This document shows positions 26,307 to 34,738 of a stretch of 64,000 bases of DNA, piece by piece. Source of the DNA: Methylibium sp. Root1272 (GTDB taxonomy: Bacteria > Pseudomonadota > Gammaproteobacteria > Burkholderiales > Burkholderiaceae_C); contig NZ_LMDY01000013.1 in the NCBI RefSeq assembly GCF_001425905.1, positions 1,194 to 65,193 on the forward strand, read 5' to 3'. The notes below the pieces were generated by a model, which worked only from the letters and a program-made list of their open reading frames with translations, was not told the origin of the DNA and searched no databases. Made by a program: the position numbers and the translations under genes. Numbering within the stretch: the first letter of the stretch is position 1; each line of letters starts with the position of its first letter.

Positions 26307-27191
26307 TCAATCCACATACGTCACCGCCTTCTGCGCCCGCGCGAACAGCAGATCCAGCAGCATGCCGACCACGCCGATCACCAGGATCGCGAAGATCACG
26401 TTGGTGAGCGACAGATTGTTCCACTCGTTCCACACGAAGTAGCCGATGCCGGTGCCGCCCACCAGCATCTCGGCGGCCACGATCACCAGCCAGGCGATGC
26501 CCATGCTGATGCGCATGCCCGTCAGGATGGTGGGCGCCGCGGCCGGGAGGATCACCTCGAAGGCCTTGCGCAGCGGGCTCACCTCCAGCGTCTTGGCCAC
26601 GTTGAGCCATTCGCGCCGTACGCCGGCCACGCCGAAGGCGGTGTTGATCAGCATCGGCCAGACCGAGCAGATGAAGATCACGAAGATGCCGCTGATCGAC
26701 GAGTCCTTGATCGTGTAGAGCGCCAGCGGCATCCAGGCCAGCGGCGAGATCGGCTTGAGCACCTGGATGAAGGGATCGAGCGCGCGATAGACCAGCGGGC
26801 TCATGCCGATCAGGAAGCCCAGCGGGATCGCGACCAGCGCCGCCAGCGCGAAGCCCAGCCCCACGCGACCCAGCGAATAGGCGAGCTGCAGGCCGATGCC
26901 CTTGTCGTTCGGGCCGTTGTCATAGAACGGATGCGACAGGTGCTCGACCACCTTGCTGCCCAGCTGGGCCGGCGTCGGGAAACCCGAGCGACCGGCGGTC
27001 GAGCCGGCCTTGGCGCCCGGGTCCTTGCCCAGCAGGCGGGCGTACTCGATCTGCTCGGCCGTCATCGCTGCGGCCGGCGCCTTGCTGCCCGCCGCCGGCC
27101 GCGTGGCGAGCTGCCACACGATCAGCAGCAGCGCGAGGATCAGCGCGGACAGCAGGCCGGCGCGCAGGTTGAGCGAACGAGCTCCGTTCAT
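26307..27191 (-). CDS. cyanate/nitrate-type ABC transporter, permease
   Basis: A 294-residue binding-protein-dependent permease of the NrtB/TauC group. It has an N-terminal membrane anchor (residues 11-30), a periplasmic stretch, then five further membrane segments. The EAA-like cytoplasmic loop VAKTLEVSPLRKAFEVILPA couples to the ATPase. It begins 15 bases after the binding-protein stop, in the order binding protein, permease, ATPase. The final segment ends LFARAQKAVTYVD. Confidence 0.92.
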   Translation of the reverse strand: MNGARSLNLRAGLLSALILALLLIVWQLATRPAAGSKAPAAAMTAEQIEYARLLGKDPGAKAGSTAGRSGFPTPAQLGSKVVEHLSHPFYDNGPNDKGIGLQLAYSLGRVGLGFALAALVAIPLGFLIGMSPLVYRALDPFIQVLKPISPLAWMPLALYTIKDSSISGIFVIFICSVWPMLINTAFGVAGVRREWLNVAKTLEVSPLRKAFEVILPAAAPTILTGMRISMGIAWLVIVAAEMLVGGTGIGYFVWNEWNNLSLTNVIFAILVIGVVGMLLDLLFARAQKAVTYVD

Positions 27192-27206
27192 GGCCGTCCG
27201 GTCCGC

Positions 27207-28601
27207 TCAGGTGCGCTTGATCGCGAAGCTGCCGATGTAGGGCTCGGGCTGCTCGGGGTCGAACACCTTGCCCATGATGGTGAACTTCGGGTACGCGCCG
27301 TCGGGCACCTTCTGGTCGAGCTGCTTCATCGTCTTCCTGGCGTCGGTCAGCAGGAACACCTTCTCGGCGATCTGCCTGTAGTTCACGTCGCCCTTCACGT
27401 AACCCCAGCGCTTCATCTGCGTGAGCATCCACACCGCCATGCTCTGCCAGGGGATGGGGTCGAAGTCGGCGCGGTCGGGCACGTTCCTCACGTTGCCCAG
27501 GCCGTCGGCGAACTTGCCGGTCAGCACTTGCGTCACCACCGTCTCGGGCTGGTTCAGGTAGGCCTGCGGAGAGATCACCTTGGCGATCAGCTCGCGGTTC
27601 TCGGGCTTGCGCGCCATCGCCGCGGCGGTGAGCACCGCGCGGTACAGCGCCGCGAAGGTGTTGGGGTTCTGCTGGATGAACTCGGTGCTGGTGCCGAAGG
27701 CGCAGCAGGGGTGGCCGTTCCACAGCTCCTTGGTCAGCAGGTGCAGGAAGCCCACCTCCTCGAACACCGCACGCTGGTTGAAGGGGTCCGGGCCGAGGTA
27801 GCCGTCGATGTTGCCGGCGCGCAGGTTGGCCACCATCTCCGGCGGCGGCACCACGCGGATCTGGATGTCGCGGTCCGGGTCCAGCCCGGCCTCTGCCACG
27901 TAGTAGCGCAGCAGGAAGTTGTGCATCGAGTACTCGAACGGCACCGCGAACTTGAAGCCCTTCCACTGCTTCGGGTCGCGCTTGTCCTTGTGCTTGTTCG
28001 CCAGCGTGATGGCCTGGCCGTTGGTGTTCTGGATCGTCGCCACGTTCATCGGCGTGGCGTTGGAGCCCACGCCCATGCTGATGGCCAGCGGCATCGGGCT
28101 CAGGAAGTGCGTGGCGTCGTACTCCTTGTTGAGCATCTTGTCGCGGATCAGCGCCCAGCCGGCCGTCTTGACCACCTGCACGTTGAGGCCCTGCTTCGAA
28201 TAGAAGCCCAGCGGGTGGGCCATGATCAGCGGTGTGGCGCAGGTGATCGGGATGAAGCCGATCTTCAGGTCCTTCTTCTCCGGCGCGCCGGCCGCCTGGG
28301 CCAGGGCCTGCAGCGGCGCGATCGGCAGCACGCTGGCGATCGCCGCCATGGCCGTACCCTTGCCCACGGCGCGCAGGAAGCGGCGCCGCACCGCGTCCTG
28401 CGGGAACAGCGCCTTCACCAGCGTGGCCTCGACGAAGGCATTCGAGTAGGCCTCGAATTCGGCCGTCTCGCTGCGACGGCGCAGCTCGGCGCCGGCATCC
28501 TCGGCCGCGTGCTCGGCGGCAGATCCGTGGCGGCCGCAACTGCACCGCATCAGCAGCGGCCGGTCGGCGTCGTACGGGTCGATATCGCGCGCGTCACTCA
28601 T
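27207..28601 (-). CDS. cyanate/nitrate-type ABC transporter, substrate-binding protein
   Basis: A 464-residue NrtA/CmpA-family binding protein. A Tat-type signal (RRRFLRAVGKG at residues 72-82, then AAIASVLPIAPLQALAQA) lies unusually far from the ATG. It is preceded by about 70 residues with a Cys pair and Gly/His (MRCSCGRHGS, Cys20 and Cys22). The mature domain starts at KKDLKIGFIPITCATPLIMA. It is first gene of the operon running to cynS. GTG/ATG alternatives closer to the Tat motif were not found, so the long N-terminus appears genuine. Confidence 0.9.
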   Translation of the reverse strand: MSDARDIDPYDADRPLLMRCSCGRHGSAAEHAAEDAGAELRRRSETAEFEAYSNAFVEATLVKALFPQDAVRRRFLRAVGKGTAMAAIASVLPIAPLQALAQAAGAPEKKDLKIGFIPITCATPLIMAHPLGFYSKQGLNVQVVKTAGWALIRDKMLNKEYDATHFLSPMPLAISMGVGSNATPMNVATIQNTNGQAITLANKHKDKRDPKQWKGFKFAVPFEYSMHNFLLRYYVAEAGLDPDRDIQIRVVPPPEMVANLRAGNIDGYLGPDPFNQRAVFEEVGFLHLLTKELWNGHPCCAFGTSTEFIQQNPNTFAALYRAVLTAAAMARKPENRELIAKVISPQAYLNQPETVVTQVLTGKFADGLGNVRNVPDRADFDPIPWQSMAVWMLTQMKRWGYVKGDVNYRQIAEKVFLLTDARKTMKQLDQKVPDGAYPKFTIMGKVFDPEQPEPYIGSFAIKRT

Positions 28602-28683
28602 CAGGGCACCCCTTGCGTTGTGGCTCGGAACCGATGCTAGGGACGCCGCGCGCCGCGCGCGATCGTGCGCGGCGGGGATGTTT

Positions 28684-28701
28684 TGTAGGGGTGGCACTAC
28701 A
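28684..28701. promoter_or_regulatory. dyad upstream of the cyanate operon (candidate operator)
   Basis: TGTAG-N8-CTACA lies in the 135-base gap upstream of the binding-protein gene and downstream of the protease gene. The 5-bp arms are perfect. A possible -10, TAGCAT, lies at 28638-28633 on the minus strand, 35 bases before the ATG. A LysR-type or similar regulator would fit, but none is encoded next to the operon. Confidence 0.35.
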
Positions 28702-28736
28702 CGGCAGGTCCCGCCACGGCGGACGCCGCAGCGGGC

Positions 28737-29798
28737 CTACTGCAGGCGCAACTCCAGGTAGGCCTGCTCGCGGAACACGGTCAGCGTCGTGCCGCTGACC
28801 GAGCGCCAGGCCAGCAGTGCCCGCGCCAGGTCACCGCTGTGCCCGATGGGTCGGCCGTTCATGCCAACGATGATGTCGCCCACCTGCAGGCCGATGCGCT
28901 CGGCCAGCGAGTCCAGGCCCACCACGCCGACGCGCGCGCCGGACGCATAGGCCCGGCGCGCGTCCAGCGCGACGAAGGGCGCCACGTCGTCGAACTCGGC
29001 GCCCAGCCGCGGCCGGGCGACCCGGCCCTGGTCGCGCAGCTCGCCGACGATCTGCATCACGATCTCGATCGGGATCGACAGGCTCACGCCGCCGGAGCCC
29101 TCGGAGCCGACGACGGTGCGGGTGTTCATGCCGACGATCGCGCCGCTGCTGTCGAGCAGCGGCCCGCCCGAGTTGCCCGGGTTGAGGGCGAGATCGCTCT
29201 GGATGAACAGCAGCTCCTGGTCCTCTGCGAAATGACGGTCGGTCCCGCCGACGATGCCGGCCACCACCGAGCGGTTCAGGCCATAGGGTTCGCCCACCGC
29301 GAGCACCCAGTCGCCCGGCCGCAGCGCCGCCGAACGGCCGTGCGGCGGCGGCTCCGGCAGCACGAGCGGCACGCGCAGCAGCGCGATGTCGGCCATCTCG
29401 TCCTCGCCCACCAGCGTGGCGGCGACGATGCGCCGGTCGGGCAGCCTGACCGCGATGCGCTCGCTGCCGGCCACCGCATGCGAGGCGGTGACGATCAGGC
29501 CCTCGGCGCCGGAGATGACGAACCCGGCCCCGATGCGATCGGCCACGCGCTCCGCGCCGACGCGGCGCCATGCCTCGGGCGTCTGCAGTTCGGCGGCCGA
29601 GTAGGCCAGGCCGACACCGAACACGCCCACCGCCGCTGACAGGCCTTGCCGCAGGGCCGGCGCAAAGCTCGCCGGCGCCAGGCGCGGCGGCTCCGTTGCG
29701 GGCGGCTTCAGGCTGGCACAGGCCGTCAACCCGACCGCGCAGGCCGCCGCGATCCCCGCCGCCCTGACGGGGCACCACCGGCTCGCCGCGCCAGTCAC
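28737..29798 (-). CDS. HtrA/DegP-like serine protease lipoprotein with PDZ domain
   Basis: An S1C-type trypsin-fold protease of 353 residues. A lipobox (VGLTAC, Cys27) follows a signal peptide. The catalytic triad is His107 (TASHAV), Asp137 (MADIALL) and Ser210 (NPGNSGGP). A single C-terminal PDZ domain covers about residues 245-345 (LAERIGLQVGDIIVGMNGRP). It likely acts on misfolded envelope proteins. The GTG start at 29798 gives a normal signal-peptide length and avoids overlap with the DksA-type gene 28 bases upstream; an ATG at 29852 is possible. It closes a minus-strand unit with that gene. Confidence 0.85.
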   Translation of the reverse strand: MTGAASRWCPVRAAGIAAACAVGLTACASLKPPATEPPRLAPASFAPALRQGLSAAVGVFGVGLAYSAAELQTPEAWRRVGAERVADRIGAGFVISGAEGLIVTASHAVAGSERIAVRLPDRRIVAATLVGEDEMADIALLRVPLVLPEPPPHGRSAALRPGDWVLAVGEPYGLNRSVVAGIVGGTDRHFAEDQELLFIQSDLALNPGNSGGPLLDSSGAIVGMNTRTVVGSEGSGGVSLSIPIEIVMQIVGELRDQGRVARPRLGAEFDDVAPFVALDARRAYASGARVGVVGLDSLAERIGLQVGDIIVGMNGRPIGHSGDLARALLAWRSVSGTTLTVFREQAYLELRLQ

Positions 29799-29826
29799 CG
29801 GGCGCGCGACCGTGGATCGCCGCCGC

Positions 29827-30216
29827 TCATGAACAGACCGCGCGCCCGGCATGCTGCGCATGCTCGTGCTCGCAATCCTCACAGCGGCCGGCCTGTGGCC
29901 GCTCGATCAGGCGCGCCGGCTCGATGGGCGCGCCGCATTCGACGCAATGGCCGTAGCGCCCGGTCTCGAACCGGGCGAGCGCCGCGCGCACCTCGCCGAG
30001 CACGACCGCATCGGGCCGCGGCGCGGCGGGCTCGGCGGCCGCCGCACCATCGCACAGGCGGGTGGTGATCGTCTCGGCCATGTCGACCAGACGGCGCTCC
30101 AGGTCGATCAGGCGGTGCCGCAGCAGGCTGCGTGTCGGTTCCCGGAGCCCGGCGGGGCCGACGCCGCGAGGCGCGCCGGAGCCAACCGTCCGAAGAGTCG
30201 TCAGCATCGGGCTCAT
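29827..30216 (-). CDS. DksA/TraR-type zinc-finger protein
   Basis: A 129-residue protein with a C-terminal C4 zinc finger (Cys91, Cys94, Cys112, Cys115: HCVECGAPIE and RCEDCEHE). A long N-terminal helical region contains LRHRLIDLERRLVDM. The coiled-coil tip acidic residues of true DksA are not evident. It is probably a TraR-like regulator that binds RNA polymerase, or a stress protein. GGAGG precedes the ATG. The upstream region carries an FNR-type box exactly 41.5 bases from a predicted start. Confidence 0.85.
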   Translation of the reverse strand: MSPMLTTLRTVGSGAPRGVGPAGLREPTRSLLRHRLIDLERRLVDMAETITTRLCDGAAAAEPAAPRPDAVVLGEVRAALARFETGRYGHCVECGAPIEPARLIERPQAGRCEDCEHEHAQHAGRAVCS

Positions 30217-30266
30217 GGTGTGTGCCTCCGAGAGCTTGCGCGCGCCCCGTGCGCGGCGTTCGGGCC

Positions 30267-30308
30267 ACTCTAGCCAGCGCACCCGCACCACGGCTTGCGC
30301 TGGGTCAA
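30267..30308 (-). promoter_or_regulatory. FNR/ANR-type class II promoter of the DksA-like gene
   Basis: The box TTGCG-CTGG-GTCAA (30295-30308, a degenerate TTGAT-N4-ATCAA) is centred at 30301.5. On the minus strand a -10 TAGAGT (30272-30267) predicts a start near 30260, placing the box at -41.5, the class II FNR activation position. Confidence 0.55.
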
Positions 30309-30398
30309 GCACGCCGACGGGAGGCCGACGCGCTCTAGGGCCTGCGCAGCTCGGGCGCGAGCCCTCCGGTAGCGTTAACAGGCCCTAAGCCTCTCCGC

Positions 30399-30440
30399 TT
30401 GATCCTGGACAAGGCCGGGCGCTGGCGCGACTCCTAGACT
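30399..30440 (+). promoter_or_regulatory. FNR/ANR-type class II promoter of uspA
   Basis: The box TTGAT-CCTG-GACAA (30399-30412) matches TTGAT-N4-ATCAA at nine of ten half-site bases and is centred at 30405.5. A -10 TAGACT at 30435-30440 predicts a start near 30447, again putting the box at -41.5. The universal stress gene starts at 30478. Confidence 0.65.
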
Positions 30441-30477
30441 GGAACGAACGCAGGGCTTCCGACCGAGGCACCCTCTC

Positions 30478-30921
30478 ATGTTCAAGCACCTTCTGGTTCC
30501 CGTCGACGGCAGCGCGCTGTCCGACCGCGCGATGCAGGCGAGCATCGACTTCGCCCGCCAGCTCGGTGCGTCGATCACGGCCTTCATCGCCGAGCCGCCC
30601 GCACCGCCGGTGGGCTCGACCCACAGTGCGGCCCGCTACCTGCGCGAACTGGAGTCGCATGCCCAGGTCGCGGCCGAGCATGCGCGCGGCGTGCTGTCGG
30701 CGTTCGAGCGGCGCGCCAGCGACGCCGGCATCCCGTTCGAAGGCTTCTTCGCGCAGGCCCACGAGATCGACGCCGCCATCGCGGATGCCGCCCGCCAGCG
30801 CGGCTGCGACCTGATCGTGATGGTGACGCACGGACGCGGCCTGTTCGGCGAGTGGCTGTTCGGCTCGCAGACCCGGGGCGTCATGGTGCGCAGCAAGCTG
30901 CCGCTGCTGATGCTTCATTGA
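30478..30921 (+). CDS. universal stress protein, UspA family
   Basis: A 147-residue single-domain UspA protein. The N-terminus MFKHLLVPVDGSALSDRAM is typical and the ATP-binding-type loop is HGRGLFGEWLFGSQTRGVM near the C-terminus. It probably helps survival under energy or oxygen limitation, which fits the FNR-type box upstream. It starts a plus-strand pair with the second DksA-like gene 18 bases downstream. Confidence 0.93.
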   Translation: MFKHLLVPVDGSALSDRAMQASIDFARQLGASITAFIAEPPAPPVGSTHSAARYLRELESHAQVAAEHARGVLSAFERRASDAGIPFEGFFAQAHEIDAAIADAARQRGCDLIVMVTHGRGLFGEWLFGSQTRGVMVRSKLPLLMLH

Positions 30922-30939
30922 AACCCGAGGACCCTCCGC

Positions 30940-31308
30940 ATGAACACCCGACCCTGCGCGGACCTCCGCGACGACCTGCTGGCCCGCGAGGCCCGGCTGC
31001 GTGACGAAGTACGGGCTCACCGCGCCCGACTGCTCGAGCCCGCCGCGGCCACCGGCAACACCTTCGTCGCCGGCAACGAAGGTGCGGCGGCCGACGCCGA
31101 CGACGAGCTCGAGATCACGCTGATCAGCCACTGGCAGCGCGAACTCGACGAGGTGAGCGCCGCGCTGCAGCGGCTGAACACCGGCACCTACGGTCACTGC
31201 GAAGGCTGCGGCGAACCGATCGGTCTGCCGCGGCTGCGCGCGCTGCCCGAGGCCCGCCACTGCCTGGCCTGCCAGGAGCGGACCGACCGGGCGACCCATC
31301 GCAGCTGA
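30940..31308 (+). CDS. second DksA/TraR-type zinc-finger protein
   Basis: A 122-residue paralogue of the protein at 29827, with the zinc finger Cys87, Cys90, Cys108, Cys111 (HCEGCGEPIG and HCLACQERTD) preceded by YG in both. The N-terminal 70 residues are helical with a central acidic stretch (EGAAADADDELEIT) that may mimic the DksA coiled-coil tip. It sits 18 bases after uspA, so the two should share the FNR-type promoter. Confidence 0.88.
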   Translation: MNTRPCADLRDDLLAREARLRDEVRAHRARLLEPAAATGNTFVAGNEGAAADADDELEITLISHWQRELDEVSAALQRLNTGTYGHCEGCGEPIGLPRLRALPEARHCLACQERTDRATHRS

Positions 31309-31323
31309 CGGGCTGCCGGCGGC

Positions 31324-32568
31324 TCACCACCACGCGACAGCCCAGGCGAGCGCCAGGCTGACGATCAGCGCCAGCGCGACGCGCAGCGCATAGGCGCGGC
31401 CCCCGGCCACCACCGCCACACCGCAGCGCGTCAGCGTGTTGGCGCTGACGGCGAGCAGCACGCCGTGCAGCAAGGTCTCGGTCGGCAGTTCGCCCGCCGC
31501 GTGCAGCGCGGCCAGCGACGCGACCGGCGCATGCGCATCGACCAGCGCAGCAAGCACCACGCTCAGCTCGAGGCCGACATCGCCGTAATGACGCTGCGCG
31601 TTGCCCACCAGCAGCGCGACGACGCCGAGCGTCAGTGCCACCGCGAGGGCTTCTCGCGGTCGCAGCGCGCTGCGCGGCGGGCCCGTCGGGGGTTCGTGCA
31701 GCGCCCCGGCCGTGCGCAGCGACAGCAGCCCGACCGCCAGCGCGCCCGCCGCGCCGGCCAGCGCGGGCAGCAGCAGGGCCGCCGCGGCCGGCGGCGACAG
31801 CAGGGCACTGATCAGCAGCGCCTGCAGCCAGGTGGCCACGCCGGACAGCGCCGCGCCACCGGCCAGCAACACCGCCTGCTCGGGCCGCTCACGAGCCCGT
31901 CCGCCGAGCGAGGCCACCGTGGCGGTGCTGGACACGAAGCCCGACACCAGCCCGGCCGCCAGCACGCCACCGCGCGGCCCCAGCGCGCGCAGCGCGACCT
32001 GTCCGGCGGCCTGCATCGCCAGGATCAGCAGCACCAGCGCGGCCAGCGGGCGGGGATCGATCCCGCCCAGCACATCGAGCGGGCGCGCCGGGATCAGGGG
32101 CAGCACGATCAGCGCCAGCGCCGTCAGCAGCAGGCCATCGTGCAGTTCCTGCTCGCTGAGCAGTTGGGTCGCGAAGCGGTGCAGGCGCTCGCGCGCCGCC
32201 AGCAGCACTGCCAGGCCGGCACCACAGGCCGCCCCGAGCGCCGGCGAGAGGACCGACTGGACGCCGATCAGGTAGGTGGTGAACAGCGCCAGCTCGGTGG
32301 TCAGGCCCGGGTCGCGAGAACGGCTCTTCGCATACGACAGCGCGGCCAGCCCGGCCACCAGCAAGGCGCCGGCGATCACCAGCCCCGGCACCGGCAACCA
32401 CTGGGCCAGGCCCCCAGTGGCGGCCGCGACGGCAAAGCTGCGCAGGCCCGCGGCCTCGCGGTCGGCGCCACGGCCCTTGCGGCGCTCGCGTTCGATGCCG
32501 ATCAGCAGGCCGGCGCCGAGCGCCACCGCGAGCCCGAGGGTGCCGTCCGGCAGCGTGACCCCGCTCAC
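31324..32568 (-). CDS. MgtC/SapB family membrane protein with DUF4010
   Basis: A 414-residue polytopic membrane protein. The MgtC/SapB N-terminal domain (GLAVALGAGLLIGIERERRKG, EAAGLRSFAVAAATGGLA) covers residues 1-140, and a DUF4010 domain follows with GLVSGFVSSTATVASLGGRA. About 11-12 membrane segments are visible. Function unproven; MgtC relatives act in Mg2+ limitation and acid survival. The GTG start overlaps the stop of the metallo-hydrolase gene by four bases, so the two form one unit. Confidence 0.88.
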   Translation of the reverse strand: MSGVTLPDGTLGLAVALGAGLLIGIERERRKGRGADREAAGLRSFAVAAATGGLAQWLPVPGLVIAGALLVAGLAALSYAKSRSRDPGLTTELALFTTYLIGVQSVLSPALGAACGAGLAVLLAARERLHRFATQLLSEQELHDGLLLTALALIVLPLIPARPLDVLGGIDPRPLAALVLLILAMQAAGQVALRALGPRGGVLAAGLVSGFVSSTATVASLGGRARERPEQAVLLAGGAALSGVATWLQALLISALLSPPAAAALLLPALAGAAGALAVGLLSLRTAGALHEPPTGPPRSALRPREALAVALTLGVVALLVGNAQRHYGDVGLELSVVLAALVDAHAPVASLAALHAAGELPTETLLHGVLLAVSANTLTRCGVAVVAGGRAYALRVALALIVSLALAWAVAWW

Positions 32569-33920
32569 AGGTCCAGCGCCGCGCCGTGTTCCGGGACCGA
32601 CACGCGCCAGCCCAGCTCGTCCTGGATGCGCAGCCGCAGCGTGTCGGCCGCCGCCGGCTCGCCGTGGACCACGAAACAGCGCTCAGGAGGCGACTCGAAG
32701 CCGCGCAGCCAGTCCATCAGCCCGTCGGCATCGGCATGGCCGGAGATGCCCTCGAGGTGGCTCACGGTGGCCTTCACCGCGATGTACTCGCCGTGGATCT
32801 TGACCTCGCGCGCACCGCCCACCAGCGCCGCGCCGCGCGTGCCGCCGACCTGGAAGCCGGGGAACACGATGTGGTTGCGCGGGTTCGGCGCCAGCGCCTT
32901 CAGGTGGTGCAGCACGCGCCCGCCGGTGGCCATGCCGCTGGCCGAGATGATGACCTTGGGCCAGCGCTGGCGCGTCAGGCGCTCGGACGCCTCGGGCCCG
33001 GCGACCAGCGTCACGTCGTCGGTCAGCGTGGCGGCCTCGCGGGGCGTGATGCGCAGCAGCTTGCGGTGGCGCTGGTAGAGCACGGTCGCGGTGGTCGCCA
33101 TCGGGCTGTCCAGGAACACCGGCAGGTCGGCCGGCAGCTCGCCGGCCGCCTTGAGCCGCTGCAGCACGAGCAGCAGCGCCTGCGCACGGCCGACGGCGAA
33201 CGAGGGCAGCAGTACGCTGCCGCCGCGCCGCACCGTGGCGCGGACGATCTCGCCCAGGTGCGCCTGCACGTCGTCGCGCGGATGGCGGCGGTTGCCGTAG
33301 GTCGACTCGATCAGCAGCACGTCGGCCTGCGCCACGCGGCCCGGCGCGGGCATCAGCAGGTCGTCGCCGCGACCGAGATCGCCCGAGAACACCAGCGTGC
33401 GGCCGTTCGCGCGCACGCTCACCGACATCGCCCCCAGCAGGTGGCCGGCGGGCGTGAACTCGATGCGGGCATCGCCGACGCGCACCCCGCGCCCGGCCGG
33501 GGCCACGCCGATGCGGGCGATGGCGCGCTTGGCGTCGGCCACGCCGTACAGCGGCAGGGCCGGCGCGTGGCGCGACCAGCCGCCGCGGTTGGCGCGGCGC
33601 GCGTCCTCCTCCTGCAGGTGGGCGCTGTCGAGCAGCAGCACCTCGGCGAGGTCGCGCGTGGCGGCAGAGGCGTACACCGGGCCCTTGAAGCCCTGCTTCA
33701 CCAGCACCGGCAGCCAACCGCAGTGGTCGAGGTGGGCGTGGCTCAGCACGACCGCGTCGATCTGCGCCGGCAGCACCGCCAGCGGCGCCCAGTTGCGCTC
33801 GCGCAGCGTCTTGTAGCCCTGGAACAGGCCGCAGTCGAGCAGCACGCGCGCGCCGCCCATCTCGACCAGGTGCTTCGAGCCGGTGACGGTGTCGGCAGCG
33901 CCGAGGAAGGTGAGCTTCAT
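32565..33920 (-). CDS. beta-CASP metallo-beta-lactamase fold RNase/exonuclease
   Basis: A 451-residue MBL-fold protein with RNA specificity (beta-CASP) domain. Zinc motif HAHLDH is at residues 61-66, TPAGHLLGA and FSGDLGRGD follow, then the beta-CASP insert (LPSFAVGRAQ, FLDSPMA) and C-terminal HGEPAAADTLR. Bacterial homologues are YSH1/CPSF73-like nucleases of uncertain role. ATG at 33920 fits the conserved start MKLTFLGAADTVTGSKH. An FNR-type box lies 87 bases upstream, so this unit may belong to the same regulon as uspA. Confidence 0.9.
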   Translation of the reverse strand: MKLTFLGAADTVTGSKHLVEMGGARVLLDCGLFQGYKTLRERNWAPLAVLPAQIDAVVLSHAHLDHCGWLPVLVKQGFKGPVYASAATRDLAEVLLLDSAHLQEEDARRANRGGWSRHAPALPLYGVADAKRAIARIGVAPAGRGVRVGDARIEFTPAGHLLGAMSVSVRANGRTLVFSGDLGRGDDLLMPAPGRVAQADVLLIESTYGNRRHPRDDVQAHLGEIVRATVRRGGSVLLPSFAVGRAQALLLVLQRLKAAGELPADLPVFLDSPMATTATVLYQRHRKLLRITPREAATLTDDVTLVAGPEASERLTRQRWPKVIISASGMATGGRVLHHLKALAPNPRNHIVFPGFQVGGTRGAALVGGAREVKIHGEYIAVKATVSHLEGISGHADADGLMDWLRGFESPPERCFVVHGEPAAADTLRLRIQDELGWRVSVPEHGAALDL

Positions 33921-34006
33921 GCGTGTCGGTGGCCCGCGGGCCGGTGCATCGGACACACTGCACTCTGGCACAGCCGGCGCGCAACGGCGCCACGACTCGC
34001 TGGCGG

Positions 34007-34020
34007 CTGACCTGGATCAA
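34007..34020. promoter_or_regulatory. FNR/ANR-type box upstream of the metallo-hydrolase/MgtC unit
   Basis: CTGAC-CTGG-ATCAA matches TTGAT-N4-ATCAA at eight of ten half-site bases. The only downstream start on either side is the minus-strand gene at 33920. A possible extended -10 (TGCCAGAGT, 33970-33962) would place the box near -58, not at a standard class I position, so its role is less certain than the two boxes near 30.3 kb. Confidence 0.45.
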
Positions 34021-34057
34021 GCTCACGCTCCGTCGCCGGCCGCTCGGCCGCGCGCCG

Positions 34058-34738
34058 TCACACCTGCATCAGCTCCTGCCGCACCGCGTACAGCGCCAGC
34101 TCCACGTCGTTGCGCACGCCGGTCTTCTCGAGGATGCGGGCGCGGTAGGTGCTCACCGTGTTGGACGACAGCACCAGCTGCTCGGCGATCTCGCCGACGC
34201 TCTTGCCGGCGGCGAGCAGACCGAACACCTGGTACTCGCGGTGCGACAGGCGCTCGTGCAGCGGCGCTTCGTCGTCGCCGACGCCACCCTTCCTGCTGCC
34301 GATACCGGCCCCCACCGCGCCCGCCAGCTGCTCGGCGACGCTGGGCGTGATGAAGAGCTTGCCCTGCGCCACCCTGCGGATGGCGTCGATCATCTGCTCG
34401 CTGTCGGCGCTCTTGTTCAGGTAGCCGGCCGCGCCGAGCTTGAGGCTGCGCACCGCGTACTGCCGGTCGGGATAGGTGCTGAGCATGAGGACCGGCAGCC
34501 TGGGGAACTCGGCCTTCAGCGACTTCAGCACGTCGAGCCCGTCACGCTGCGGCATCGCGATGTCGAGCAGCACCACATCGGGCGGCGTGCCGGCGGCGGC
34601 GCCGGCACGCACCAGGGCCATCGCATCGGGGCCGTTGCCGGCCTCGCCGGCCAGCGCGATGTCGCCGGCGTCGGCCAGGATCTGCTTGATGCCCTGGCGC
34701 ACGATCACATGGTCGTCGCAGATGACCACGCGGATCAT
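34058..34738 (-). CDS. NarL/FixJ-family response regulator
   Basis: A 226-residue two-component regulator. The receiver domain has acidic DD at 8-9, phospho-acceptor Asp59 (VVLLDIAMP) and Lys in LNKSAD. The C-terminal LuxR-type helix-turn-helix is LSHREYQVFGLLAAGKSVGE followed by IAEQLVLSSNTVSTYRARI. The ATG overlaps the stop of the sensor kinase gene (ATGA), so the pair is translationally coupled. Target genes are unknown; by proximity, the stress block or itself. Confidence 0.93.
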   Translation of the reverse strand: MIRVVICDDHVIVRQGIKQILADAGDIALAGEAGNGPDAMALVRAGAAAGTPPDVVLLDIAMPQRDGLDVLKSLKAEFPRLPVLMLSTYPDRQYAVRSLKLGAAGYLNKSADSEQMIDAIRRVAQGKLFITPSVAEQLAGAVGAGIGSRKGGVGDDEAPLHERLSHREYQVFGLLAAGKSVGEIAEQLVLSSNTVSTYRARILEKTGVRNDVELALYAVRQELMQV

